In this document: positions 35,155 through 46,802 of the stretch, one piece after another
Layout of the letters: each line of letters starts with the position of its first letter
Position numbering within the stretch: position 1 is the stretch's first letter
Assembly (NCBI GenBank): GCA_032716605.1
Contig: CM064492.1
Coordinates: 53,622,084-53,686,083, forward strand
Length of the DNA: 64,000 bases
Source of the DNA: Paralithodes platypus
Taxonomy: Eukaryota > Arthropoda > Malacostraca > Decapoda > Lithodidae
Reading direction: 5' to 3'
The notes under the pieces: generated by a model
What the model was told of the DNA's origin: nothing
The model's database searches: none
Seen by the model: only the letters and a program-made list of their open reading frames with translations
Made by a program: the position numbers and the translations under genes

Positions 35155-35335
35155 GCTTACATGAGTGTGGGTGACTGTGTAAGCTATTGGGGTGATGACA
35201 GGTGGATTAAAATGTACATGGTGTGTGTGTGTGTGTGTATGTGTGTTGGTGACCGTAAGTTATGGGGGTGGTGACAGGAGGATTGGCTGGGGGATTAAAA
35301 CGTACATGGTGCGTGTGTGTCGGTTATTAAGTTAT
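35155..35335 (+). repeat. GT-rich minisatellite, left block
   Basis: Two ~85-bp units of GTGACTGTAAGTTATGGGGG, GATGACAGGTGGATTGGCTG, GATTAAAACGTACATGG and (TG)n. The same units resume at 37,862, beyond a LINE, so the array was split by the LINE. Confidence 0.8.
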
Positions 35336-35929
35336 TATAGTTTATTGCCATTATAATACATAAATACAAGTTATAAAACACAATTATAATACTGTTATGG
35401 CCTAGTCTGCTGAGCCACAAGGCTCCTTAGAAGACATGAATATAGCAAGCATAATTTAATGCTGAAACAACACACATTACATACATATATTTGTACTTAT
35501 ATGAATAGCAAATCAATGGACATTTAATGGAATATCATTTAAATAAATGTTGTCAATCGTGGGATATAGTAACGGTTTGTTTTGTTTTTTCGTAGAAATC
35601 GATTTCAGTAAAAAGTTACAGAAAATAAAAGTTGAATGAACTAAATATCAATATACTGTAAGTGAAAATGAAATCATGTTACTCTTTAGACAACACATTA
35701 ATTCCATCCGAGATATACTATTATACTTATATTGTACAGCGTTATACCTTCTTATAGCTAGCCTATCTTTACTGCAACTCAAAAATATATGCCTTTAGCT
35801 TCTTTTTAAGTATATTCAAATTTGTTATACTTTTTAAGTGGTTAGGTAGAGCGTTCTAAATTTTAGGTCCGATGTAAAGAATATAATTTTGAAACAACGT
35901 GATGCGTGTTGGAGGACAAACCAAGTTAA

Positions 35930-36299
35930 GAGGGGTCACAGGCTTTTTGTATCTTTCTCTCCTTTTCTCTCTTTCCCTGGCTTGTATCCATTCGGCCCCA
36001 TTCAGCCAACTGTTTTAAGACGTTTATCCTCCAGGTGTCGATTTCTTCCTGACGAGCGATAGCGAGCCAGCATTGTATGGAGAAATCCGGCTGCGCCGGA
36101 GCCATTTTCTATCAAAAAAGGTACAATTTAGCTTGCTGTCAAAACAAAAATATGTATATGCTGGCTCGCTACCGCTCGTCAGGAAAATATTGACACCTGG
36201 ATGGGGGTAAACGTCTCAAAACAGTAGGCGGAATGGGGCCGAATGGATGCAAGCCAAAGAGAGAGGGAGAGAAAGATAAAATAAACGAGGTGTGCTCCC
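35930..36299 (+). mobile_element. Long-palindrome TTAA MITE, family Y, complete
   Basis: TTAA at 35,926-35,929 and 36,300-36,303. It is 370 bp with both palindromic arms (CCTGACGAGCGATAGCGAGCC and its complement) and a CTGCGCCGG hairpin in the centre. It interrupts the 3' part of the LINE. Confidence 0.88.
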
Positions 36300-36789
36300 T
36301 TAACGAGTTTCCCCTGGTATTATGATGGTGTGTTACATGACATAAATGGGATTATTGATGGTTGTAAAATGTATAGATTTGAATATTGTAATTACCAAGA
36401 AGTATTTATTAAGTGAATACAAGTTTTAACATAATTTCAAATCAGGAAAAAGAGGTGCTGTTGTATCATAGTTTCCTTTAAAAGATATTGTTCTAATAAT
36501 TTATTTTTTGAGCTACAAATACATTTCTTAAATATGAAGGCCAGATACGGTGGCGCTAATAAGTCATTACGTTTGACTCGGTCTGTGCTGTATTAATGTC
36601 TGTCAGATGTTGAATAGAGTGGGTAAGTGTAGGAAAATGTTTGTATATCTCACTCAAAAAGAAGAAATCACGTGTAAATATTGCTGATACCAATTATTGG
36701 TCAAAACATAATTGGTGCCGAGACAGCACTTATTAGGACGATTGCACAACCCCAAACAGAGAGGAAATAAGTTATATGGGAATAGCAAA

Positions 36790-37766
36790 GTGTATAGTAA
36801 ATACTAACCAGGGCATCCTCCGTTAACTGCTGTCTTACTTTATACATAATACCGGTACCACACATTGTATAGTAAATACTAACCAGGGCATCCTCCGTTA
36901 ACTGCTGTCTTACTTTATACATAATACCGGTACCACACATTGTATAGTAAATACTAACCAGGGCATCCTCCGTTAACTGCTGTCTTACTTTATACATAAT
37001 ACCGGTACCACACATTGTATAGTGAATACTAACCAGGGCATCCTCCGTTAACTGCTGTCTTACTTTATACATAATACCGGTACCACACATTGTATAGTAA
37101 ATACTAACCAGGGCATCCTCCGTTAACTGCTGTCTTACTTTATACATAATACCGGTACCACACATTGTATAGTGAATACTAACCAGGGCATCCTCCGTTA
37201 ACTGCTGTCTTACTTTATACATAATACCGGTACCACACATTGTATAGTAAATACTAACCAGGGCATCCTCCGTTAACTGCTGTCTTACTTTATACATAAT
37301 ACCGGTACCACACATTGTATAGTGAATACTAACCAGGGCATCCTCCGTTAACTGCTGTCTTACTTTATACATAATACCGGTACCACACATTGTATAGTAA
37401 ATACTAACCAGGGCATCCTCCGTTAACTGCTGTCTTACTTTATACATAATACCGGTACCACACATTGTATAGTGAATACTAACCAGGGCATCCTCCGTTA
37501 ACTGCTGTCTTACTTTATACATAATACCGGTACCACACATTGTATAGTAAATACTAACCAGGGCATCCTCCGTTAACTGCTGTCTTACTTTATACATAAT
37601 ACCGGTACCACACATTGTATAGTGAATACTAACCAGGGCATCCTCCGTTAACTGCTGTCTTGCTTTATACATAATACCGGTACCACACATTGTATAGTAA
37701 ATACTAACCAGGGCATCCTCCGTTAACTGCTGTCTTACTTTATACATAATACCGGTACCACACATT
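36790..37766 (-). repeat. 13-unit, 75-bp satellite derived from LINE coding sequence
   Basis: Thirteen head-to-tail copies of exactly 75 bp. On the minus strand each encodes the 25-residue unit from MCGTGIMYKV through QQLTEDALVS to I(Y/H)YT. The frame is open upstream into FLGVIVDEYLDWK and downstream into LCYSHITYFLSVWGC, so the unit is an internal slice of the LINE ORF. Units alternate Tyr/His at one site through most of the array, giving a 150-bp higher-order repeat. The 354-codon open frame is a consequence of the 3n period and not evidence of a host gene. Confidence 0.93.
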
Positions 37767-37861
37767 TTGAATAGTTTAATACATACAGAATTTATGTGTG
37801 ACTTCCAATCTAAATATTCGTCGACAATTACTCCTAAAAATAGGTAAACTGTACACGTTGG

Positions 37862-38560
<699 letters not shown>

Positions 38561-38684
38561 ATGGTATGGTATAATATGTGTGTGTGAGAGAGAGAGAGAG
38601 CGAGCCAATAAAGGTGCACGATAGGGATCAATGTGAGGCCTCTCCACAATACAGATAGAGTAAAGCAACAACAACAACATTTAA

Positions 38685-39001
38685 GGGGAAATTTCCAGTT
38701 GAGGGATTTTTTTCTGGACCCCTTTCTCCTTCATGTTTAGTCCCATTTATTTATTTTTTGTTAGATTTTAAGACGTTCGCCCCATTAGTTTGGCGACTTT
38801 AAGAACTGTCGCCCCATTTCTGTCAATTTTAAGACCTTTCATTCTATTTAGGTGTCTATTTTTTTCCTGGCGAGCCTGTAATTCAAGAGGAACCGGCTTC
38901 GGCCGGGACATTTTTCTACCGAAAAAATGTACAAATTTATCTTGGAAGGGGGTCTAGGGGGTGTAATTTTAAGCTCAAGGGAACAAACTATAAACCTCTC
39001 C
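38685..39001 (-). mobile_element. TTAA MITE, family X, inverted
   Basis: TTAA at 38,681-38,684; the right TTAA has changed to TTGA (39,002-39,005). Contains CCTGGCGAGCC and CCGGCTTCGGCCGG. Confidence 0.8.
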
Positions 39002-39233
39002 TTGAGAGACTGCCTATTTTTGTTCCGAATGTCGATTCCATTTATAGCAGACTCACGCCTTTTCAGTGACTTTCCATTTTAAAGAAGAGTTCAACTAGTT
39101 TCGTTGCCAATGTCAAATATTGATTACGGATGTCATTAAGTGTATCCCCTAAAACTAGTAATATGCACTTGTATGGAAAAATAGTACCGCCATCTTAAAT
39201 TCTTAAATAGGCACATTGAACATATGAACATAT

Positions 39234-39621
39234 TCGGGTGGATGGGACTCATTAGCCTTGGTCGGCAACCCATCTAGGGGAGATAACCTTATAAAAATCC
39301 GGGTGGATGGGACTCGTCAGCCTTGGTCGGCAACCTGTCTAGGGGAGTAAACCTTATACAAATCAGTATATACTGTTATCTTAGGGTGAAGCAGGTTAGT
39401 GGATGGATTAGCCGCACACCACTGTAGAAAAATAGTGCTAAACAATACAGAAAAGGCCTCGGGAGTCAAACTGACCCTAAATTGAGTGGTCAATCCTGTA
39501 AGTCCTTCAGTAAACTGGCATGGACTGTCCCTCTTACAGGGGATAGGTTTGCTTGGGGGCATTTTGTGTATGGCCACCCCCATTAAGGGGAGTAAGGCGT
39601 CTGGCAATAGATAGATAGATA
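39234..39621 (+). mobile_element. SINE-B with duplicated head and (GATA)n tail
   Basis: Starts with two tandem ~62-bp heads (GGGTGGATGGGACTC...CTAGGGGAG) and ends GGCGTCTGGCAATAGATAGA. Flanked by GAACATAT at 39,226-39,233 and 39,622-39,629. The body includes GAGTGGTCAATCCTGTAAG. A second full copy is at 49,138-49,517. Confidence 0.85.
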
Positions 39622-39685
39622 GAACATATCTACTTTTTTATTTATTTTGTTCACCCCAATCGTATTCTCAAGCCAAATGGTTTAA

Positions 39686-39938
39686 GGGGGGAATTTTCTC
39701 CATTTTTCGATAGAAAAATTTCCCGGCCGAAGGCCGGTTCCTTCTAAATTACAGGCTCGCTATCGCTCGCCAGGAAACAATCGACACTTAAATTATACGA
39801 AAAGTCTTAATATTGACAAAGAAATGGGGCGATAGGTCTTAAAATCGCCAAATTAATGGGCCGAACCTCTTAAAATCTGAAAATGAACTGGGCTAAACAC
39901 GAGGAAGAAGGGGGACCAGAAAAACGGCCCATCTTCCC
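39686..39938 (+). mobile_element. TTAA MITE, family X, internally deleted
   Basis: TTAA at 39,682-39,685 and 39,939-39,942; 253 bp. The ACCTCCATCAAGCTT block is missing, but both hairpin cores remain intact. Confidence 0.88.
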
Positions 39939-39990
39939 TTAAAGGTCCTAGCCGAGTAGTGTTGACAAGGGAGAGTTTAATTATGTCATT

Positions 39991-40209
39991 CACTATAGTC
40001 TGTTCATTCCAGGTGGGACAGGAATCCTAACCTCTAACCTCCGTAACTCAAAAACGACTAGAGTAATCGAGCTCATTTGTCTACCAATTAGTAAGACTTG
40101 GTCAGGGAATAAGTGTGAAAATTGACAGCTCATTTGCTCTAGCCCTTTTTGAGTTACACAGGTTAGAGGGTTACTATTTCTGCCCAACCTAGAATGACAG
40201 ACTATAGTG
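39991..40209 (+). mobile_element. Foldback MITE, family W
   Basis: A 219-bp element with ~70-bp inverted arms starting CACTATAGTCTG on each side, and inner parts CTCTAACCTCCGTAACTCAA against TTGAGTTACACAGGTTAGAG. I do not see a clear target duplication. A relative of the left arm is at about 51,525-51,580. Confidence 0.72.
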
Positions 40210-40392
40210 TCTGTTTATTTCCTGCTGATGGTAAATTGGCCACTTGCGAGTTTCAGGCTATAAGGAAGTTGTAGCTGTAGACATCAATATTATTCATAAT
40301 TACCAGCTAAAATACGGTTGTAGTGTATCTATAAACAGGTAATATAAAATTCAACACATTTTATATCCATTACGAACCTATATTACCATTAG

Positions 40393-43160
40393 GTCTCTGA
40401 AATCTCCATCTTAGGAGATTTCGACGTTCACCACCGCCAATGGCTCTCCTCTCACTCTACAGACAAACCTGGTGAACAAACCTACGTCTTTTCTATCATA
40501 AATGACCTAGAGCAGCTGGTCCAGCAACCCACCCGTATCCCGGATCGCTTCGGAGATCGGCCCAACTTTCTTGACTTATTTCTGACTTCTAACTCTTCTT
40601 CTTATACTGTCAATCTTTTCTCTCCTTTGGGCTCCTCCGACCGTAAACTTATCTCCGTCACCTGTCCTATCTCTTCAGTACGGCCATCCGATCCTCCCAG
40701 CCGGTGGCGCTTGTGGCACTTTGGCGCTGCCGACTGGGAGGCTCTCCAGCAGTTCTTCTTTGATTTCCCATGGAATGACTTCTGCTTCCGTGGCCGAGGA
40801 CCCTCGGAGAGTGCTGAACGCATTACCGAGGTAATCGTCTCGGGCGTGGAAGCGTACATTCCATTTTCTTTCTCTCAGTCTAATGCAAAAAAATCTTGGT
40901 TTACTCACGCTTGTTCTACTGCTGTCCACAACAAGGAGGAAGCATTCAAACGGTACCGACGCCTTAAAACTCTAGAATCTCATTCTTCCTATGTTTCTGC
41001 CCGGAATCAAGCCAAATTTGTTCTTTGACTTGCCAAGCACTCTTTCATCAATAATAAATGCACTGAACTATCCAACTCTAGCTCTTCCCAAGCTTTCTGG
41101 CATCTAGCCAAAAACCTCTCCAACAACTTTTCTTCCTCGTCTTTCCCTCCCCTTTTCCACTCTGATGGCACAACCATCACTTCTTCCTCTAACAAAGCCG
41201 AACTCTTTGCTCAAACTTTTGCCAGAAACTCTACCTTGGATGATTCCGGTGCTATTCCTCCCTCTACACCCCCCTCTCTCCTACTTTTGCCTAATATCCT
41301 AATCTCTTCTAAAGATGTACTTTCTACCCTCTCTGGGCTTAATACTAAGAAAGCATAAGGTCCGGACGGTGTTCCTCCTGTTGTACTTAAAAACTGTGCT
41401 TCCGTGCTGACCTCCTGCCTAGGCAAACTCTTTCGTCTCTGTCTCTCTCTAACGTCTTTCCTTCTTGCTGGAAGTTTGCTCTCATTCAACCTGTCCCAAA
41501 GAAGGGTAACTGCTCTCAACCCTCCAACTATCGTCCAATTGCTCTCATCTCTTGTATCTCTAAAGTTTTTGAAACTATTCCTGCTTCTAAATTTCTTAAG
41601 CATTTCTCTTCTCATAATCTGCTCTCAGATCGCCAGTATGGTTTCCTTAAGGGTCGCTCTACTGGTGATCTTCTTTCATATCTTACTAACTCTTGGTCAT
41701 TCAACTTTCGGGACTTCGGTGAGACTTTTTCTGTTGCACTAGACATATCGAAGGCCTTCGGTAGAGTCTGGCACAAATCTTTAATTTCCAAACTGCCCTC
41801 CTTCGGTTTCTGTCCCTCTATCTGTACCTTTGTCTCTAATTTCCTTTCCGGCCGTTCCATAGATGCGGTTGTGGACGGCCATCGCTCAATTCCTCATCCT
41901 ATCAACTCCGGTGTTCCTCAGGGTTCTGGCCTATCTCCAATTCTCTTTCTAATTTTCATAAATTATCTTCTCAACTGTACATCTAGTCCCATCCATTCAT
42001 ATGCAGACGACTCTACTTTACACCACTCAATTAGTTTTCCAGAACGCCCCAGCCAGCAGTCCCTCAAAAGTAAACGTAAAGAAGCCATAAAATGCTTATC
42101 TTCTGATCTAGCTACGGGTGCTATTTCCAATTGGGGTAGAGAAAACCTTGTTACATTTAACCCTCTCCGATATATGACGCGATTTTGAACCTATTAGGGA
42201 TACTTTAAAACCTTTGTTACCATCAGGGGTATTTAGAAACCTTTAGTTTAGTTACTTCAACCTCTGCAGTTGTCTTTGAGTTAGCTGTGGGCAGAAAACT
42301 AATTTTGGAGAGGTAATTATAAGAGTGAGAGAACTCTATTTATTATTGCTAATCTGGCAACCTCTGCATCATATGAGTCTGAAGGGGTTAATGCTTCCAA
42401 AACTCAATTTATCCATCTTACTACCCGTCAGGAACCTCCAGAGGACTATCCCTTATTCTTCAACAATACATAAATCAACCCTTCAACTTCCCTCAATGTT
42501 CTCAGTGTCTCTTTTTCTTCTGCTCTCACTTGGAAAGACCATAGTACCAGTCTCGCTAAGGCAGCCTCCCAGAAGCTGGGTGTGCACAACCGCCTCAAGG
42601 GATTCTTTACCCCTGCGCAGCTACTTGCTCTGTACAGGGGCACAGTGCGTCCTTGTATTGAGTATTGTTCACATGTGTGGGGAGGATTCTCTCACACCGC
42701 ACTCCTAGATAAAGTAGAAAGGAAAGCTTTTCGTATCATTAACTCCCGTCCACTCACCAATTCTCTGCAATCTCTCTCTCTTCGCCGCAATGTTGCATCT
42801 CTCTCACTATTTTATCGCTACTACAATAATCAGTGTTCCTCGGAGCTTTCCCAGTGTATACCACCTCCTCTACGTAGGGTACGTAGTACCCGCCTTGCAA
42901 TACAATCCCACCCCTACTCTGTGCAATTCTCCAACCCAAGAGTGAAACGCTATTCTCAGACTTTCTTCTATTCAACTGCTGAGCTCTGGAACTCTCCCAG
43001 AATCAGTCTTTCCCTCTTCCTATGACTTAAATTGCTTCAAACTCCGTGTGTCCATGCATTTTAGCTCGAACGTCCCTTGATTTTGGCCCTGTCACCCTTT
43101 GAAATCTGGGGGAGGCACTCGCTGCAGGCAGTTATGCCTTTTGTCTCCCTCATTCACATA
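40393..43160 (+). pseudogene. Jockey-like LINE ORF2 (endonuclease end, reverse transcriptase, tail)
   Basis: Starts in the C-terminal half of the endonuclease ([16 protein letters not shown], then [25 protein letters not shown]). Reverse transcriptase follows: GPDGVPPVVLKN, NYRPIAL-type region, GFLKGRSTGDLLSYL, LDISKAFGRVWH, GVPQGSGLSPILF and SYADDSTLH, the catalytic YADD. The tail is VRPCIEYCSHVWGGFSHTAL. Defects: TGA near 41,026, TAA near 41,356 in KKA-GPDG, a frameshift near 41,450, and a 227-bp MITE at 42,161-42,387. Long coding stretches remain, so it is comparatively young. The 3' UTR ends near CATTCACATAGG. Confidence 0.88.
42161..42387 (+). mobile_element. piggyBac-type MITE inside the LINE reverse transcriptase
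   Basis: TTAA at 42,157-42,160 and 42,388-42,391. Ends CCCTCTCCGATATATGACGC and, inverted, CCCCTTCAGACTCATATGA. Removing the element plus one TTAA rejoins VTFN to ASKTQF, the sequence seen uninterrupted at 8553 and 33,990, so both boundaries are exact. Confidence 0.92.
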
Positions 43161-43380
43161 GGAAAAAACAAAATTACATTTCCGTTTAAATTCGATGTTT
43201 ATGGCTCCAACTTCCTTATAGCTTGAAAATCACAAGTAGTCAATTGCTATCTCGCCATCCTGATTACTCGTCTGTTACCGGTACCAAGATTTTGTAGCGA
43301 AATAATTTGCTAATTATCAAAGTTTGGTAATACTATGATGTAAAGACATACCGGTAGCAGTATTATATTGTTATGTTAAG

Positions 43381-43755
43381 GGGTGAGGGTTAATTTTTAG
43401 GTTAAATTTTGTCATTGATTTATTATTTTTATAGATTACTCCTTAGACCTCCATCAAATTTAATAATAAAAAAAAAAAAACACACATCCATTAGATCTCC
43501 CTTCTAGATTAATTTGTAAATGTTTCGGTAGAAAAATGTCGCGGCCGAAGGCCAGTTCTTCCAAAATTACAGGCTCACTATCGTTCGCAGGACAAAAATG
43601 GACACGTAAATAGGACGAAAGGTCTTCATATTGACAAAGGAATGGGGCGAAAGGTCTTAAAATCAACAAACTAATGGGACAAACATCTTAAAATCTGAAA
43701 AGTAATGGGGCTATACATGAGGGAGAATGGGTCTACAAAAACGACCCACCTCCCC
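43381..43755 (+). mobile_element. TTAA MITE, family X
   Basis: TTAA at 43,377-43,380; right flank CTAA. Contains GGCCGAAGGCC and a decayed CTCACTATCGTTCGC core. Confidence 0.8.
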
Positions 43756-43789
43756 CTAAGGATCGATAAATTAGATGTTAAGGGATTCA

Positions 43790-43935
43790 ATTTAATATTA
43801 GCTGGGGAAAAACCCACTTTATATGCCGGTACTCATGGCCCCATTTATTTGTCAGTGTTAAGACCTTTCGTTCCATTTAGGTGTACATTTATATTCCGGC
43901 GAGCGAAAGCGAGCCTGTTATTTAGGAGGACAGTT
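43790..43935 (-). mobile_element. TTAA MITE family X, inverted partial copy
   Basis: Shows GGCGAGCGAAAGCGAGCC and AAGACCTTTCGTTCCATTTA. The ends are lost. Confidence 0.6.
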
Positions 43936-44039
43936 TTGGTGTCCTATTATGGAATGGGTATACTGTACACTCTCGGGGAGGCAGTCCAACAAAGAAGGAC
44001 GACAATTATCCACAATATTATACATTTATCACAGTCATG

Positions 44040-44345
44040 AGGAGAGGTTGAAAATTCTTTGTCTGGCATTCATTAGAAAGACGAAGATGTAGAGGAGATA
44101 TGATAAAGGTGTTTAAGTGAAGGACAGGTATCAATAAGGGGAATATTAATAAGTGCTAGGTAACCCGTTCAATTAGCTTTAAATTAGATAAGTTCCGTTT
44201 TGTTTTGTTTAATTATAGGTACCGGTGAGCACTGGTTTGGATTTTTTTTTTTAGACATATGGAATAGATTGCCTAGTACAGTGATCAGCTCAGGAACGGT
44301 AGAAATTATCAAGCATAAACTGAATGGTCATACAAATGTCATGGG
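44040..44345 (+). pseudogene. Decayed CR1-like LINE 3' remnant
   Basis: GGAGAGGTTGAAAATTCTTTG and AGGAGATATGATAAAGGTG encode a degraded ERLK / RRYDKGV stretch. ATATGGAATAGATTGCCTAG corresponds to the usual WNRLP motif, followed by KLNGHTN. No intact frame. Confidence 0.55.
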
Positions 44346-44419
44346 TTCGGTGTGAATGGGGTCTGCCTCGTTTGGTCCGGTCGGCTTTATGCAGATTTGA
44401 GTTATGTTTTTCATGTTCT

Positions 44420-44882
44420 TTTATATCTATCTCCCCTTGACTTTCTATATGTTATTTTCCTCCCTTTCTCCTCCATTCCTAATTATTACCTCTCTCCTTT
44501 TCGCCTTAAGTATTCTTTCTCTTATCGTTCTCCTCCTTTCTCCTTCTCTCCTTGCTTCTCTTGCTTCCCTCCCTTCTTCCATCCATATGTCCATACTTCT
44601 CTCCTTTTCGTCATTCGTCTTTTCTTTCCTCCCTTGCCTATCTCTCTTCCTTCCTTCTCTTCTATGCCAATCTCCCTTCCCTCCCATCCTTCCCTCTCAT
44701 CCTTCGTCCTTCGTTCCCATCCCTCCCTCCCTCCCTTCCTGATCCCTCCCTCCCTTTCCTCCCTCCCTTCCTGATCCTTCCCTCCCTCCCTTCCTTCCTG
44801 ATCCCTCCCTCCCTTCCCTCTCCCATCCCTTCTACCCCCTTCCCTCGCTCCCTCCTGCCCCCCCTCCCCTCCCACTCTCTCC
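44420..44882. repeat. Polypyrimidine (CCCTT-rich) tract, left of LINE
   Basis: C/T-only runs of CCCTCCCTTCC type over hundreds of bases. They resume at 46,238-46,395 after the LINE. Open frames in it are compositional artefacts. Confidence 0.9.
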
Positions 44883-44884
44883 TC

Positions 44885-46237
44885 TGAAATGGCTCGAAAA
44901 TTGGCTCTCAGGCCGTAAACAACGAGTTGTAATAAATGGTGAAGAATCAGATTGGTGCAAAGTAAATAGTGGCGTTCCCCAGGGTTCGGTATTAGGTCCT
45001 ATTCTTTTTATAATTTACATAAACGACTTAGACGAAGGAATAGAATGCAAAATTTCGAAATTTGCTGACGATACAAAAATTACTAATAAAGTAATCTCAA
45101 CAGTACATTGGCAAAAACTACAAGGTGACCTAGATACTTTAGAAAACTGGGCAGAAAAATGGCAAATTAAATTCAACATAGAAAAATACAAAGTATTACA
45201 CATCGGTAGTAACAACGCTAAAAAAGATTACTCAATGCAATGAACAACATTCAACTATCAAATACAAATAATGAAAAGGATCTGGGAGTTATAATATCAA
45301 GTGACCTGAAGCCGAGTAAACAGTGTACAGAGGTAAAAAAAACTGCTAATAAATTGGTGGGTTTCATCGGCAGAACATTCAAATTCAAATCAGAAAAAAT
45401 CATACTTACTCTATTCAACTCATTGGTGCGTCCCCATCTCGAATACTGCGTGCAATTCTGGTCACCGTACTACCGAAAGGACATAAATAAACTTGAAAGG
45501 GTGCAACGCAGAGTCACTAAAATGATACCTAGATTGCGTAATAAACCGTACGAAGAGCGCTTAAAAGAACTAAATTTGTTTAGCTTAACAAAGCGCAGAA
45601 TGAGAGGTGACCTAATAGAGGTGTTCAAAATCTTCAAGGGATTCAGCAACCTAAATGTAAGCGAATTATTTACGATCAATCAAGCAAACACGAGAAACAA
45701 TGGTTATAAGATTATAGGCAAGCGTTTTCATTCTCACGAGGCGAAGCATTTCTTCTTCAACCGCGTTGTGAATAATTGGAACAGACTACCCTCGAACATT
45801 GTAAACTGTAATGCTGTCGAAACATTTAAGAACCATCTGGATAAACACATGGCAAATAACCCCCGATTAACACAGTTTCTTTCAGAATAACGCGCAACGA
45901 AATGTCAACGCATACCGCAATGTATATTGATTTTCATACATCTGTTCCCTTTCAGAATTGTAGTAAATAGAGTTAGCTTAGATTACAAATCAATTTCTTT
46001 TTTCTCCCTGTCCTGTCCGAATTTCCGTGTCAGTTTTTCAATACTGCATGGTATTTTTCCTATCTGTTTCCATGCCAGTATTAGCTGGAGGGAGTGGTGG
46101 GTGGGGAGGAGCCTTCTTCTTTGCTATCCTTTTCTCTACCTCGTAGTCAGTAGATTAGTAGTTTTAGATATCCAAACTGCCCCGTAAGGACCAATAGGTC
46201 TGTTGCAGTTTGTTCTCCTTTGTATTCCTTTGTATTC
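44885..46237 (+). pseudogene. CR1-like LINE, 5'-truncated but largely readable
   Basis: Begins LENWLSGRKQRVVING, then SGVPQGSVLGPILFIIYIND and KFADDTKIT (FADD catalytic box) and WQIKFNIEKYKVLHIG. A 5-bp CAATG tandem duplication at about 45,235-45,244 shifts the frame. The second frame (45,240-45,890) continues LGVIISSDLKPSKQC, RPHLEYCVQFWSPYYRKDIN, LERVQRRVTKMIPRLRNKPY and WNRLPSNIVNCNAVETFKNH to a natural stop. The 3' UTR ends in CTCCTTTGTATTCCTTTGTA. It lies within a polypyrimidine tract. This is the best-preserved CR1-like copy in the window. Confidence 0.9.
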
Positions 46238-46395
46238 CCCCCCCTCCCCTCCCATCCTTCGTCCCTCGTTTCCATCCCTTCCTTCGCTCCCTCCCCTCCA
46301 TCCCCCCTCCTCTCCTTCCCTCCCTCCCCTGCCCCTCCCTCCCCCTTCCCTCCCCTCCTTCCCTCCCCTCCTTTCCTCCCTCCTTGCTCTCCTCT
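46238..46395. repeat. Polypyrimidine tract, right of LINE
   Basis: Continuation of the C/T tract interrupted by the LINE. Confidence 0.85.
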
Positions 46396-46504
46396 TAGTT
46401 TGTTAAAAGTGGATATCAAAGAGGTAGTAAAGTTGGCAGGTAATAGAGGTTTAAGCAGGCTGGCTGGGGAGAGAGGGTAGTTGGAGGGAGAAGGGGACAG
46501 GATG

Positions 46505-46512
46505 AATGGATT

Positions 46513-46553
<41 letters not shown>

Positions 46554-46800
46554 GCGTAGGTAAAGGTGGTAGAGGCAGTGGGAGGAAGAAAGGTAAGGAA
46601 AAATACCTTAAGAGAGAGAGAGGGGGGGGGGAGGGGATTAAGCACCCCAAGGAGAGGGAATTATGGAGAGAGTAATTAAAGGGACAGAAGAGCCGAGGAA
46701 AAGGGGGGGGAGGTAGATGGGAAGGGGGAGTGTATTGGAAGAGAGGCATAGAAAGGAAGGAGGGGGATGGAAGAGAGGAAGAAGGAGAGAAGCAAGAAAG
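46505..46800. repeat. GA microsatellite and purine-rich stretch
   Basis: (GA)n at 46,516-46,551, GGGG-rich purine runs after 46,610 and AGGAAGAGG-type repeats to 46,800. No gene. Confidence 0.8.
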
Positions 46801-46802
46801 AT

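Larger units (their letters stand above)
35336..37861 (-). pseudogene. Jockey/CR1-like LINE inserted in the GT minisatellite
   Basis: Read on the minus strand: FLGVIVDEYLDWKSHINSVC (from about 37,850), the 75-bp amplified block, then LCYSHITYFLSVWGC (about 36,770). More decayed RT-tail sequence follows, then GPKI-NALPNHLKS with LNILKKKLKAYIFELQ (about 35,780-35,890). A 3' UTR ends near GGCAATAAACT, a polyadenylation signal. A family Y MITE (35,930-36,299) interrupts the 3' part. It is 5'-truncated and broken by frameshifts downstream of the array. Confidence 0.78.
40231..43252. repeat. Inverted-repeat arms bracketing the jockey-like LINE
   Basis: Arms at 40,231-40,296 and 43,190-43,252 are imperfect reverse complements around GCTATAAGGAAGTTG and its complement, at roughly 75-80% identity. 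The LINE lies between them. The simplest reading is a palindromic element split by LINE insertion. Confidence 0.55.

Noticed and set aside
36701..37765. 354-codon open frame on the minus strand as a host repeat protein
   Set aside because: It is a LINE ORF slice amplified in frame. The flanks are clearly reverse transcriptase.
36790..37766. 75-bp array as a CRISPR or other repeat-spacer array
   Set aside because: Units are directly adjacent and nearly identical, with no unique spacers. The genome is eukaryotic.
44352..44887. Ser/Pro-rich and Arg/Gly/Glu-rich frames
   Set aside because: Polypyrimidine composition gives stop-free frames on both strands.
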